A stretch of DNA of 64,000 bases from Aurelia coerulea. Lineage: Eukaryota; Cnidaria; Scyphozoa; Semaeostomeae; Ulmaridae. The DNA lies in the NCBI GenBank assembly GCA_039566865.1, contig CM076954.1:8626001-8690000 (forward strand). The letters are read 5' to 3'. The notes under the pieces are model-generated. The model did not search any database, was not told where the DNA came from, and worked only from the letters and a program-made list of their open reading frames with translations. The position numbers were made by a program, and so were the translations under genes. The stretch's first letter is position 1. Each line of letters begins with the position of its first letter. Shown here piece by piece: positions 39,686-52,900 of this stretch.

Positions 39686-39851
39686 AATAGACCATTTTGA
39701 CATTTAGAAAAAGGATCTGGGGAGAGCAACATTTTTCTGGTAAATGGCTGCCACACGGCTTTTCACCAACGATAAATTGCACTGTGGCAGCCATTTACCA
39801 GAAAAATGTTGCTCTCCCCAGGCCCTTTTCTAAATGTCAAAATGGTCTATT
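39686..39851. mobile_element. 166-bp hairpin MITE in PLE-4
   Basis: AATAGACCATTTTGACATTT at the left is inverted at the right end, and the arms pair nearly perfectly for about 65 bp through CTGGTAAATGGCTGCCA. The PLE reading (NYHNSL, then DKAFHKAK) resumes directly after it. Target duplication not resolved. Confidence 0.85.
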
Positions 39852-40450
39852 GATAAAGCATTCCACAAAGCAAAATTACAAGGTACCGAATAAAACAAGA
39901 GATGTTATACCACTTGTTACGGCATTTTACCCAAGTTTACATCATAGCCATGTTATCAAGACCATTTCAAACCTTTTTCAAGGCATTCAAGACAACGAAC
40001 GCGAAATTTACATCCATCCCCTTTGTGAGACAAGAACCTGGAATTAAATTATGCAATAAAGCACAATGCAAATTATGCCGTTTATATCTACAACCAGTGA
40101 AGAATTTCAAAACTACAAATGGAACAATATGGGACATCAAATCAGAAATTACCTCCAATAGCAAAAACGTCATATATTTTCTCTCGTGTAATTTATGTGA
40201 TGGTCAAATGAACTACATCAGCCAGACAACGAATTTACGTCAAAGAATGAACAATCACATATCTGAGTCAAGAAGCGGAGTTTCTTCTTGCAATTTTCAA
40301 AAACATGTACATAACTGCGGAAAATCTATTAAAAGCCTTAAAGAACCTTTCTTCAAAATTTACGCATTTGTGAAACTTAAGGACAATAAATCACGCTTAG
40401 AATACGAAAGCAAACTTTTTAACAGAGGACACGCTATATTGAACCAATAA
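39852..40450 (+). pseudogene. PLE-4 GIY-YIG endonuclease region, broken
   Basis: DKAFHKAKLQG is followed by an in-frame TAA, then RDVIPLVTAFYPS. A frameshift at about 39990-40045 separates it from the rest: IKLCNKAQCKLCRLY (Cys cluster), VIYFLSCNLC, NYISQT, LRQRMNNH and YESKLF. The YIG Gly is replaced by Ser (YIS), though the Arg and Glu remain. It ends AILNQ at 40450. Dead copy. Confidence 0.88.
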
Positions 40451-40453
40451 TAT

Positions 40454-40486
40454 GAATATTAATAATAATAATAATAATAATAATAA
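40454..40486 (+). repeat. (AAT)n microsatellite
   Basis: About eleven AAT units between the PLE-4 stop codon and its ribozyme. Confidence 0.95.
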
Positions 40487-40513
40487 AATTAACCGGCTGT
40501 CCGGAGTTGTAAA

Positions 40514-40549
40514 GTAAACTGATGAAGATTTTAATCGAAACGTTTTTGA
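40514..40549 (+). ncRNA. Hammerhead ribozyme, PLE-4 (probably weakened)
   Basis: GTAAA, then CTGATGA, a GATT-TT-AATC stem II, GAAA, a CG-containing palindromic ACGT stem III, U, then TTTGAC. The core is intact. Stem I pairs only about four bases (AAA/TTT plus a G-U). It occupies the same place relative to the stop codon as in PLE-1. Confidence 0.7.
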
Positions 40550-40615
40550 CAAATAACAGTGTGTTTTTTCATATATTTTATTTTCTGTTGTTTTTGATGG
40601 TGCTTTTAGTTCAAT

Positions 40616-40616
<1 letters not shown>

Positions 40617-40702
<86 letters not shown>
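40617..40702 (+). repeat. (AAT)n microsatellite, long
   Basis: About 28 AAT units with one slip (AATAAATAAT). Confidence 0.97.
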
Positions 40703-40703
<1 letters not shown>

Positions 40704-40882
40704 GCAACGTGGATAACGCAAATTGTCAAAAACTTTCTAAGAAACAAGAGTCGTGCTTATAAAAGCTTCATGAGGAATAGTCAACCGGACGACAAGCCTG
40801 AGGGGATACAAAATATGATATCTGAAGGTTCAAGAATTATTGAGGATGCAAAACGGACAAATTTTCTTAAGGTTCGGTCATA
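40703..40882 (+). mobile_element. LINE fragment (endonuclease-RT linker)
   Basis: Open frame TWITQIVKNFLRNKSRAYKS ... EGIQNMISEGSRIIEDAKR, ending at TAA. It has the composition and position-specific pattern of the linker between endonuclease and RT in LINEs and plausibly belongs to the LINE-2 family, whose own linker is missing in this window. It is inserted at, or adjacent to, the satellite edge. Confidence 0.6.
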
Positions 40883-43074
40883 ACGGAAATGTTTTTTCGG
40901 AAATGGAAATGCAGCCAGCTAAGGGCTAAAAAAATCAGTGAGCCAGCCAATTAAAGGCTAAACATATAGAAGAAGAGGCGACGTGACTAAAGTGGACATT
41001 TATTGTACATTAACAGAGCCATTATTTATTGAACTTTAGATATTGCTAATTAATGAAAGACTGGTGGTTTTATATTACGCTAACGCAGGAGTGGCCATCC
41101 TTGTGACAACGCAATTTTCCTTTGCAACAGTTATAATTAATGTGCGTAGATCGTCACTTGCTCGTGTTTAATTCGAAACATAACTTATAAGAAACTCAGC
41201 CTCAGATAGCCGAAAAATTAACAAACTCAGTATTGGGAAATATAGCTTGAAAAACTAGTTGTTTCGTTGTAGGAAATTCTTAACATATTATGCATCTGAG
41301 TAATGAATAAACATCCGAAAGATTTCAGAATTCTGCACAAAACCTTAATTTAAAATGTTGGCGAAGGTACAGGAAATGAACACGATGATTGTAATGTAAA
41401 CTTAGAAACTCGGCAAAACTCTGTACACTGAGAATCTGATCTTCTCAAAAAAAACTCAGCACTGGAGTAAATTCTTGTTGGAAATATGTTCTTTCCTTTC
41501 CTTCTCTTTGATTTTTTCTGTCATAAAGGAAACGTTTTGACTTTTAAAGTCAAATCCCTCTCGCTTGTTATCGCATTCAAGTTTTAAGCGTCAAAGCTCC
41601 TTTTCAAACAGATGCATTTGTTCGTAACGTTGTCTCCTCCGATCTATAGTCTTTTTCGTTAGAACGTGCAAAAACGAAACTTATGGAATTGCAAGAAGAT
41701 TCCACTCTGTTAGAGCAAAAATTGATGGAAAGAAAGGATACAATTTTCTTTCCATCTCGTTGGCTTTGACTTCTTTTCATGTTGAACATGACAATTCAAT
41801 AAAAGCTCGATCGGTCTTGAAAACGTTGTTAAAATTGAGTTGACCGACTTTGCTAGGACATTGTATGATATTATTGCAAATAGAGTATTTCTGAACTATA
41901 ATGTCAACATATACCAGCTGTTGTAGTAAATTTTATTCTAATACAATGCTCTTGTATCATGTCCCGTTATGGTAGGTGTGTATCCTTGAATGTCGCTCTT
42001 AGTTACCAAAACAACATGTGTAAGAAGGACAATGGGAAGCGGTTGCCAGAAAGATAGAGCTTTTGGAGAAAGTTTGCAGTCAGCCGTTAATACTAAAGGC
42101 TATAAAAAAAGGAGAATAGGAGATGTGATAAAAGTGGACCTTTTATTTATACAAACAGACGTATTCATTTTAAAAAATAGCTTCTACAATGTCAACCCTC
42201 AGATCGCCGAGAAATTAAGAAACTCCATTATTGGGAAATTATAGCATAAGAAACTAGTTGTTTTGTTGCAGGAAATACTTAACATATTCTTAATCTGGGA
42301 AATGCATAATCATCGGAAGGTCTTATGAATCCTGCAGAAAACCTTAATTTAAAATGTTGGCGAAGGTACAGGAAATAAACACGATGATTGTAATGTAAAC
42401 TTAGAAACTCGGCAGAAACTCTGTACACTGAGAATCTGATCTTCTCAAAAAAACTCAACACTGGAGAAAATTCTTGTTGGAAATATGTTCTTTCCTTTCC
42501 TTCTCTTTGATTTTTTCTGTCATAAAGGAAACGTTTTGACTTTTTAAGTCAAATCCCTCTCGCTTGTTATCGCATTCAAGTTTGAAGCGTCCTAGCTCCT
42601 TTTCAGAAAGATACATTTGTTCGTAACGTTGTCTCCTCCGATCTATAGTCTTTTTCGTTAGAACGTGCAAAGACGAAACTTATCGAATTGCAAGAAGATT
42701 CCACTCTGTTAGAGCAAAAATTGATGTAAAGAAAAGATATATTTTCTTCCCCTCTCGTTGGCTTTGCCTTCTTTTCCTGTTGAATTTGACAATTCAATAA
42801 AAGCTCGATCGATCTTGAAAACGTTGTTAAAATATAATTGACAGACTTTGATAGGACATTGTATGATATTATTGCAAATAGAATATTTCAGAACTACAAT
42901 GTTAATATATACCAGTTGTTGCAGTAAATTTTATTCTAATACAATGCTCTTGTATCATGTCCCGTTATGGTAGGTGTGTATCCTTGCATGTCCTTCTAAG
43001 TTACCAAAACAACATGTGTAAGAAGGACAATGGGAAGCTGTTACCAGCAAGATAGAGCTTTTGGGGAAAGTATG

Positions 43075-46000
43075 CAGCTAGCTAATTGCTAAACAAATCA
43101 GTTAGCCAGCCAATTAAAGGCTAAACATATAGGAGAAGAGGCGATGTGACTAAAGTGGACATTTATTGTACACTAACAGAGCCATAAATTTTTGAACTTT
43201 AGATATTGATAATTAATGAATGACTGGTGATTTTATATCACGCGAACGGCAGGAGTGGCCGTCCTTGTGACAACGCAATTTTCCTTTGCAGCAGTTATAA
43301 TTAATGTGCGTAGATCGTCACTTGCTCGTGTTTATTTCTAAACACAACTTATAAGAAACTCAGCCTCAGATAGCAGAAAAATTAACAAACTCAGTATTGG
43401 GAAATATAGCTTGAAAAACTAGTTGTTTCGTTGTAGGAAATCCTTAACATATTCTGTATCTGAGTAATGAATAAACATCCGAAAGATTTCAGAATTCTGC
43501 ACAAAACCTTAATTTAAAATGTTGGCGAAGGTACAGGAAATAAACACGATGATTGTAATGTAAACTTAGAAACTCGGCAAAACTCTGTACACTGAGAATC
43601 TGATCTTCTCAAAAAAACTCAGCACTGGAGTAAATTCTTGTTGGAAATATGTTCTTTCCTTTCCTTCTCTTTGATTTTCTCTGTCATAAAGGAAACGTTT
43701 TGACTTTTTAAGTCAAATCCCTCTCGCTTGTTATCGCATTCAAGTTTGAAGCGTCCTAGCTCCTTTTCAGAAAGATACATTTGTTCGTAAAGTTGTCTCC
43801 TCCGATCTATAGTCTTTTTCGTTAGAACGTGCAAAGACGAAACTTATGGAATTGCAAGAAGATTCCACTCTGTTAGAGCACAAATTGATGGAAAGAAAGG
43901 ATACAATTTTCTTTCCATCTCGTTGGCTTTGACTTCTTTTCCTGTTGAATTTGACAATTCAATAAAAGCTCGATCAATCTTGAAACGTTGTTAAAATTGA
44001 GTTGACCGACTTTGCTAGGACATTGTATGATATTATTGCAAATAGAGTATTTCAGAACTATAATGTCAATATATGCCACTTGTTGCTGTAAATTTTATTC
44101 CAATACAATGCTCTTGTATCATGTCCCGTTATGGTAGGTGTGTATACTTGCATGTCCTTCTAAGTTACCAAAACAACATGTGTAAGAAGGACAATGGGAA
44201 GCTGTTGCCAGCAAGATAGAGATTCTGGAGAAAGTAGGCAGCTAGCTAATTGCTAAACAAATCAGTTAGCCAGCCAATTAAAGGCTAAACATATAGGAGA
44301 AGAGGCGATGTGACTAAAGTGGACATTTATTGTACACTAACAGAGCCATAAATTTTTGAACTTTAGATATTGATAATTAATGAATGACTGGTGATTTTAT
44401 ATTACGCGAACGGCAGGAGTGGCCGTCCTTGTGACAACGCAATTTTCCTTTGCAACAGTTATAATTAATGTGCGTAGATCGTCACTTGCTCGTGTTTAAT
44501 TCGAAACATAACTTATAAGAAACTCAGCCTCAGATAGCAGAAAAATTAACAAACTCAGTATTGGGAAATATAGCTTGAAAAACTAGTTGTTTCGTTGTAG
44601 GAAATTCTTAACATATTATGCATCTGAGTAATGAATAAACATCCGAAAGATTTCAGAATTCTGCACAAAACCTTAATTTAAAATGTTGGCGAAGGTACAG
44701 GAAATGAACACGATGATTGTAATGTAAACTTAGAAACTCGGCAAAACTCTGTACACTGAGAATCTGATCTTCTCAAAAAAAACTCAGCACTGGAGTAAAT
44801 TCTTGTTGGAAATATGTTCTTTCCTTTCCTTCTCTTTGATTTTTTCTGTCATAAAGGAAACGTTTTGACTTTTAAAGTCAAATCCCTCTCGCTTGTTATC
44901 GCATTCAAGTTTGAAGCGTCAAAGCTCCTTTTCAAAAAGATACATTTGTTCGTAACGTTGTCTCCTCCGATCTATAGTCTTTTTCGTTAGAACGTGCAAA
45001 AACGAAACTTATGGAATTGCAAGAAGATTCCACTCTGTTAGAGCAAAAATTGATGGAAAGAAAGGATACAATTTTCTTTCCATCTCGTTGGCTTTCACTT
45101 CTTTTCCTGTTGAACATGACAATTCAATAAAAGCTCGATCGGTCTTGAAAACGTTGTTAAAATTGAATTGACCGACTTTGCTAGGACATTGTATGATATT
45201 ATTGCAAATAGAGTATTTCTGAACTATAATGTCAATATATACCAGCTGTTGTAGTAAATTTTATTCTAATACAATGCTCTTGTATCATGTCCCGTTATGG
45301 TAGGTGTGTATCCTTGAATGTCGCTCTTAGTTACCAAAACAACATGTGTAAGAAGGACAATGGGAAGCGGTTGCCAGAAAGATAGAGCTTTTGGAGAAAG
45401 TTTGCAGTCAGCCGTTAAAACTAACGGCTATAAAAAAAGGAGAATAGGCGATGTGACAAAAGTATACCTTTTATTTACACAAACAGACATATTCATTTTA
45501 AAAAACAGCTTCTAAAATCTCAACCCTCAGATCGCCGAGAAATTAAGAAACTCCATTATTGGGAAATTATAGCATAAGAAACTAGTTGTTTTGTTGCAGG
45601 AAATACTTAACATATTCTTAATCTGGGAAATGCATAATCATCGGAAGGTCTTATGAATCCTGCAGAAAACCTTAATTTAAAATGTTGGCGAAGGTACAGG
45701 AAATAAACACGATGATTGTAATGTAAACTTAGAAACTCGGCAAAACTCTGTACACTGAGAATCTGATCTTCTAAAAAAAAACTCAGCACTGGAGTAAATT
45801 GTTGTTGGAAATATGTTCTTTCCTGTTCTTCTCTTTGATTTTTTCTGTCATAAAGGAAACGTTTTGCCTTTTTAAGTCAAATCCCTCTCGCTTGTTATCG
45901 CATTCAAGTTTGAAGCGTCCTAGCTCCTTTTCAGAAAGATACATTTGTTCGTAACGTTGTCTCCTCCGATCTATAGTCTTTTTCGTTAGAACGTGCAAAG

Positions 46001-49000
46001 ACGAAACTTATCGAATTGCAAGAAGATTCCACTCTGTTAGAGAACAGATTGATGGAAAGAAAGGATACAATTTTCTTTCCATCTCGTTGGCTTTGACTTC
46101 TTTTCTTGTTGAATTTGACAATTCAAAAAAAGCTCGATCGATCTTGAAACGTTGTTAAAATTGAGTTGACAGACTTTGCTAGGACATTGTATGATATTAT
46201 TGCAAATTGAGTATTTCAGAACTATAATGTCAATATATGCCACTTGTTGCTGTAAATTTTATTCCAATACAATGCTCTTGTATCATGTCCCGTTATGGTA
46301 GGTGTGTATCCTTGCATGTCCTTCTAAGTTACCAAAACAACATGTGTAAGAAGGACAATGGGAAGCTGTTGCCAGCAAGATAGAGATTCTGGAGAAAGTA
46401 GGCAGCTAGCTAATTGCTATTCAAATCAGTTAGCCAGCTAATTAAAGGCTAAACATATAGGAGAAGAGGCGATGTGACTAAAGTGGACATTTATTGTACA
46501 CTAACAGAGCCATAAATTTTTGAACTTTAGATATTGATAATTAATGAATGACTGGTGATTTTATATTACGCGAACGGCAGGAGTGGCCGTCCTTGTGACA
46601 ACGCAATTTTCCTTTGCAACAGTTATAATTAATGTGCGTAGATCGTCACTTGCTCGTGTTTAATTCGAAACATAACTTATAAGAAACTCAGCCTCAGATA
46701 GCAGAAAAATTAACAAACTCAGTATTGGGAAATATAGCTTGAAAAACTAGTTGTTTCGTTGTAGGAAATTCTTAACATATTATGCATCTGAGTAATGAAT
46801 AAACATCCGAAAGATTTCAGAATTCTGCACAAAACCTTAATTTAAAATGTTGGCGAAGGTACAGGAAATGAACACGATGATTGTAATGTAAACTTAGAAA
46901 CTCGGCAAAACTCTGTACACTGAGAATCTGATCTTCTAAAAAAAAACTCAGCACTGGAGTAAATTCTTGTTGGAAATATGTTCTTTCCTTTCCTTCTCTT
47001 TGATTTTTTCTGTCATAAAGGAAACGTTTTGACTTTTAAAGTCAAATCCCTCTCGCTTGTTATCGCATTCAAGTTTTAAGCGTCAAAGCTCCTTTTCAAA
47101 CAGATGCATTTGTTCGTAACGTTGTCTCCTCCGATCTATAGTCTTTTTCGTTAGAACGTGCAAAAACGAAACTTATGGAATTGCAAGAAGATTCCACTCT
47201 GTTAGAGCAAAAATTGATGGAAAGAAAGGATACAATTTTCTTTCCATCTCGTTGGCTTTGACTTCTTTTCATGTTGAACATGACAATTCAATAAAAGCTC
47301 GATCGGTCTTGAAAACGTTGTTAAAATTGAATTGACCGACTTTGCTAGGACATTGTATGATATTATTGCAAATAGAGTATTTCTGAACTATAATGTCAAT
47401 ATATACCAGCTGTTGTAGTAAATTTTATTCTAATACAATGCTCTTGTATCATGTCCCGTTATGGTAGGTGTGTATCCTTGAATGTCGCTCTTAGTAACCA
47501 AAACAACATGTGTAAGAAGGACAATGGGAAGCGGTTGCCAGAAAGATAGAGCTTTTGGAGAAAGTTTGCAGTCAGCCGTTAAAACTAACGGCTATAAAAA
47601 AAGGAGAATAGGCGATGTGACAAAAGTGGACCTTTTATTTACACAAACAGACATATTCATTTTAAAAAACAGCTTCTAAAATCTCAACCCTCAGATCGCC
47701 GAGAAATTAAGAAACTCCATTATTGGGAAATTATAGCATAAGAAACTAGTTGTTTTGTTGCAGGAAATACTTAACATATTCTGAATCTGGGAAATGCATA
47801 ATCATCGGAAGGTCTTATGAATCCTGCAGAAAACCTTAATTTAAAATGTTGGCGAAGGTACAGGAAATAAACACGATGATTGTAATGTAAACTTAGAAAC
47901 TCGGCAAAACTCTGTACACTGAGAATCTGATCTTCTAAAAAAAAAACTCAGCACTGGAGTAAATTGTTGTTGGAAATATGTTCTTTCCTTTCCTTCTCTT
48001 TGATTTTTTCTGCCATAAAGGAAACGTTTTGACTTTTTAAGTCAAATCCGTCTCGCTTGTTATCGCATTCAAGTTTGAAGCGTCCTAGCTCCTTTTCAGA
48101 AAGATACATTTGTTCGTAACGTTGTCTCCTCCGATCTATAGTCTTTTTCGTTAGAACGTGCAAAGACGAAACTTATGGAATTTCAAGAAGATTCCACTCT
48201 GTTAGAGCACAAATTGATGGAAAGAAAGGATACAATTTTCTTTCCATCTCGTTGGCTTTGACTTCTTTTCTTGTTGAATTTGACGATTCAATAAAAGCTC
48301 GATCGATCTTGAAACGTTGTTAAAATTGAGTTGACAGACTTTGCTAGGACATTGTATGATATTATTGCAAATAGAGTATTTCAGAACTATAATGTCAATA
48401 TATACCAGTTGTTGCTGTAAATTTTATTCCAATACAATGCTCTTGTATCATGTCCCGTTATGGTAGGTGTGTATCCTTGCATGTCCTTCTAAGTTACCAA
48501 AACAACATGTGTAAGAAGGACAATGGGAAGCTGTTGCCAGCAAGATAGAGATTCTGGAGAAAGTAGGCAGCTAGCTAATTGCTAAACAAATCAGTTAGCC
48601 AGCTAATTGAAGGCTAAACATATAGGAGAAGAGGCGATGTGACTAAGTGGACATTTATTGTACACTAACAGAGCCATAAATTTTTGAACTTTAGATATTG
48701 ATAATTAATGAATGACTGGTGATTTTATGTTACGCGAACGGCAGGAGTGGCCGTCCTTGTGACAACGCAAATTTCCTTTGCAACAGTTATAATTAATGTG
48801 CGTAGATCGTCACTTGCTCGTGTTTAATTCGAAACATAACTTATAAGAAACTCAGCCTCAGATAGCAGAAAAATTAACAAGCTCAGTATTGGGAAATATA
48901 GCTTGAAAAACTAGTTGTTTCGTTGTAGGAAATTCTTAACATATTATGCATCTGAGTAATGAATAAACATCCGAAAGATTTCAGAATTCTGCACAAAACC

Positions 49001-52000
49001 TTAATTTAAAATGTTGGCGAAGGTACAGGAAATGAACACGATGATTGTAATGTAAACTTAGAAACTCGGCAAAACTCTGTACACTGAGAATCTGATCTTC
49101 TCAAAAAAAACTCAGCACTGGAGTAAATTCTTGTTGGAAATATGTTCTTTCCTTTCCTTCTCTTTGATTTTTTCTGTCATAAAGGAAACGTTTTGACTTT
49201 TAAAGTCAAATCCCTCTCGCTTGTTATCGCATTCAAGTTTGAAGCGTCAAAGCTCCTTTTCAAAAAGATACATTTGTTCGTAACGTTGTCTCCTCCGATC
49301 TATAGTCTTTTTCGTTAGAACGTGCAAAGACGAAACTTATGGAATTGCAAGAAGATTCCACTCTGTTAGAGCAAAAATTGATGGAGAGAAAGGACACAAT
49401 TTTCTTTCCATCTCGTTGGCTTTGACTTCTTTTCCTGTTGAACATGACAATTCAATAAAAGCTCGATCGGTCTTGAAAACGTTGTTAAAATTGAATTGAC
49501 CGACTTTGCTAGGACATTGTATGATATTATTGCAAATAGAGTATTTCTGAACTATAATGTCAATATATACCAGCTGTTGTAGTAAATTTTATTCTAATAC
49601 AATGCTCTTGTATCATGTCCCGTTATTTGTAGGTGTGTATCCTTGAATGTCCCTCTTAGTTACCAAAACAACATGTGTAAGAAGGACAATGGGAAGCGGT
49701 TGCCAGAAAGATAGAGCTTTTGGAGAAAGTTTGCAGTCAGCCGTTAAAACTAACGGCTATAAAAAAAGGAGAATAGGCGATGTGACAAAAGTGGACCTTT
49801 TATTTACACAAACAGACATATTCATTTTAAAAAACAGCTTCTAAAATCTCAACCCTCAGATCGCCGAGAAATTAAGAAACTCCATTATTGGGAAATTATA
49901 GCATAAGAAACTAGTTGTTTTGTTGCAGGAAATCCTTAACATATTACGAATCTGGGTAATGCATAATCATCTGGAAGTCTTATCAATCCTGCAGAAAACC
50001 TTAATTTAGAATGTTCGCGAAGGTACAGGAAATAAACACGATGATTGTAATGTAAACTTAGAAACTCGGCAAAACTCTGTACACTGAGAATCTGATCTTC
50101 TAAAAAAAAAACTCAGCACTGGAGTAAATTGTTGTTGGAAATATGTTCTTTCCTTTCCTTCTCTTTGATTTTTTCTGCCATAAAGGAAACGTTTTGACTT
50201 TTTAAGTCAAATCCCTCTCGCTTGTTATCGCATTCAAGTTTGAAGCGTCCTAGCTCCTTTTCAGAAAGATACATTTGTTCGTAACGTTGTCTCCTCCGAT
50301 CTATAGTCTTTTTCGTTAGAACGTGCAAAGACGAAACTTATGGAATTTCAAGAAGATTCCACTCTGTTAGAGCACAAATTGATGGAAAGAAAGGATACAA
50401 TTTTCTTTCCATCTCGTTGGCTTTGACTTCTTTTCTTGTTGAATTTGACGATTCAATAAAAGCTCGATCGATCTTGAAACGTTGTTAAAATTGAGTTGAC
50501 AGACTTTGCTAGGACATTGTATGATATTATTGCAAATAGAGTATTTCAGAACTATAATGTCAATATATACCAGTTGTTGCTGTAAATTTTATTCCAATAC
50601 AATGCTCTTTTATCATGTCCCGTTATGGTAGGTGTGTATCCTTGCATGTCCTTCTAAGTTACCAAAACAACATGTGTAAGAAGGACAATGGGAAGCTGTT
50701 GCCAGCAAGATAGAGATTCTGGAGAAAGTAGGCAGCTAGCTAATTGCTAAACAAATCAGTTAGCCAGCTAATTGAAGGCTAAACATATAGGAGAAGAGGC
50801 GATGTGACTAAGTGGACATTTATTGTACACTAACAGAGCCATAAATTTTTGAACTTTAGATATTGATAATTAATGAATGACTGGTGATTTTATGTTACGC
50901 GAACGGCAGGAGTGGCCGTCCTTGTGACAACGCAAATTTCCTTTGCAACAGTTATAATTAATGTGCGTAGATCGTCACTTGCTCGTGTTTAATTCGAAAC
51001 ATAACTTATAAGAAACTCAGCCTCAGATAGCAGAAAAATTAACAAACTCAGTATTGGGAAATATAGCTTGAAAAACTAGTTGTTTCGTTGTAGGAAATTC
51101 TTAACATATTATGCATCTGAGTAATGAATAAACATCCGAAAGATTTCAGAATTCTGCACAAAACCTTAATTTAAAATGTTGGCGAAGGTACAGGAAATGA
51201 ACACGATGATTGTAATGTAAACTTAGAAACTCGGCAAAACTCTGTACACTGAGAATCTGATCTTCTCAAAAAAAACTCAGCACTGGAGTAAATTCTTGTT
51301 GGAAATATGTTCTTTCCTTTCCTTCTCTTTGATTTTTTCTGTCATAAAGGAAACGTTTTGACTTTTAAAGTCAAATCCCTCTCGCTTGTTATCGCATTCA
51401 AGTTTGAAGCGTCAAAGCTCCTTTTCAAAAAGATACATTTGTTCGTAACGTTGTCTCCTCCGATCTATAGTCTTTTTCGTTAGAACGTGCAAAGACGAAA
51501 CTTATGGAATTGCAAGAAGATTCCACTCTGTTAGAGCAAAAATTGATGGAGAGAAAGGACACAATTTTCTTTCCATCTCGTTGGCTTTGACTTCTTTTCC
51601 TGTTGAACATGACAATTCAATAAAAGCTCGATCGGTCTTGAAAACGTTGTTAAAATTGAATTGACCGACTTTGCTAGGACATTGTATGATATTATTGCAA
51701 ATAGAGTATTTCTGAACTATAATGTCAATATATACCAGCTGTTGTAGTAAATTTTATTCTAATACAATGCTCTTGTATCATGTCCCGTTATTTGTAGGTG
51801 TGTATCCTTGAATGTCCCTCTTAGTTACCAAAACAACATGTGTAAGAAGGACAATGGGAAGCGGTTGCCAGAAAGATAGAGCTTTTGGAGAAAGTTTGCA
51901 GTCAGCCGTTAAAACTAACGGCTATAAAAAAAGGAGAATAGGCGATGTGACAAAAGTGGACCTTTTATTTACACAAACAGACATATTCATTTTAAAAAAC

Positions 52001-52900
52001 AGCTTCTAAAATCTCAACCCTCAGATCGCCGAGAAATTAAGAAACTCCATTATTGGGAAATTATAGCATAAGAAACTAGTTGTTTTGTTGCAGGAAATCC
52101 TTAACATATTACGAATCTGGGTAATGCATAATCATCTGGAAGTCTTATCAATCCTGCAGAAAACCTTAATTTAGAATGTTCGCGAAGGTACAGAAAATAA
52201 ACCCGTAGATTGTAATGCAAACTTACAAACTCCGCAAAGCTCTGTACACTGAGAATCTGATCTTCTCAAAAAAACTCAGCACTGGAGTAAATTCTTGTTG
52301 GAAATATGTTCTTTCCTTTCCTTATCGTTGATTTTTTCTGTCATAAAGGAAACGTTTTGACTTTTTAAGTCAAATCCCTCTCGCTTGTTATCGCATTCAA
52401 GTTTGAAGCGTCAAAGCTCCTTTTCAGAAAGATACATTTGTTCGTAACGTTGTCTCCTCCGATCTATAGTCTTTTTCGATAAAAGGTGCAAAGACGAAGC
52501 TTATGGAATTGCAAGAAGATTGCACTCTGTTAGAGCAAAAATTGATGTAAAGAAAAGATATATTTTCTGCCCCTCTCGTTGGCTTTGCCTTCTTTTCCTG
52601 TTGAATTCGACAATTCAATAAATGCTTGATCGATCTTGAAAACGTTGTTAAAATAGAACTGACAGACTTTGCTAGGACATTGTATGATATTATTGCAAAT
52701 AGAGTATTTCTGAACTATAATGTCAGTATATACTAGCTGTTGTAGTAAATTTTATTCCAATACAATGCTCTTGTTTCATGTCCCATTATGGTAGGTGTGT
52801 ATCCTTGAATGTCTCTCTTAGTTACCAAAACAACATGTGTAAGAAGGACAATGGGAAGCAGTTGCCAGCAAGATAGAGCTTTTGGAGAAAGGTTGCAGTC
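43075..52900 (+). repeat. Higher-order dimer block, 2,164 bp
   Basis: Long monomers (A, about 1,165 bp) alternate with short monomers (B, about 999 bp). A carries AGCTAGCTAATTGCTAAAC and a GGAGTGGCCGTCCTTGTG segment. B has CAGTCAGCCGTTAAAAC and lacks that segment. The order from 41961 is B A A B A B A B A B, so the dimer repeats four times from 44123 to 52780 at 2,163-2,165-bp spacing, with near-identical copies. The A-A pair at 42959-45289 marks an unequal-exchange joint; the first of these A monomers has B-type sequence in its right half. Confidence 0.93.
45783..45998 (-). other. 71-codon open frame recurring in satellite monomers
   Basis: The minus-strand frame MHVLTKKTIDRRRQRYEQMY ... 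KEHISNNNLLQC is intact in seven monomers: 42455, 43619, 45783, 47948, 50113, 56763 and 60123 (left ends). The more divergent C1 copy at 56763 differs mostly by conservative changes (V/I, E/D, K/R, Q/E). In A monomers a TGA replaces the GGA after KEL, so the frame is closed there. It is very charged and helix-prone. I do not recognise it, and it may be a relic or chance. Confidence 0.3.

Larger units (their letters stand above)
39618..40560 (+). mobile_element. PLE-4, older and divergent fragment
   Basis: The plus strand reads VKFRLQELKNWLLNCNY, homologous to the late RT region of PLE-1, then a hairpin insertion (39686-39851). It then continues with the GIY-YIG region and a 3' UTR with a hammerhead-like motif. 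The protein is related to PLE-1 but clearly a different subfamily. It begins abruptly (5'-truncated). Confidence 0.9.

Noticed and set aside
41990..42244. Plus-strand satellite frame MSLLVTKTTCVRRTMGSGCQ
   Set aside because: The same bases are open on the other strand too in several monomers, the ends differ among monomer types, and no motif is present.
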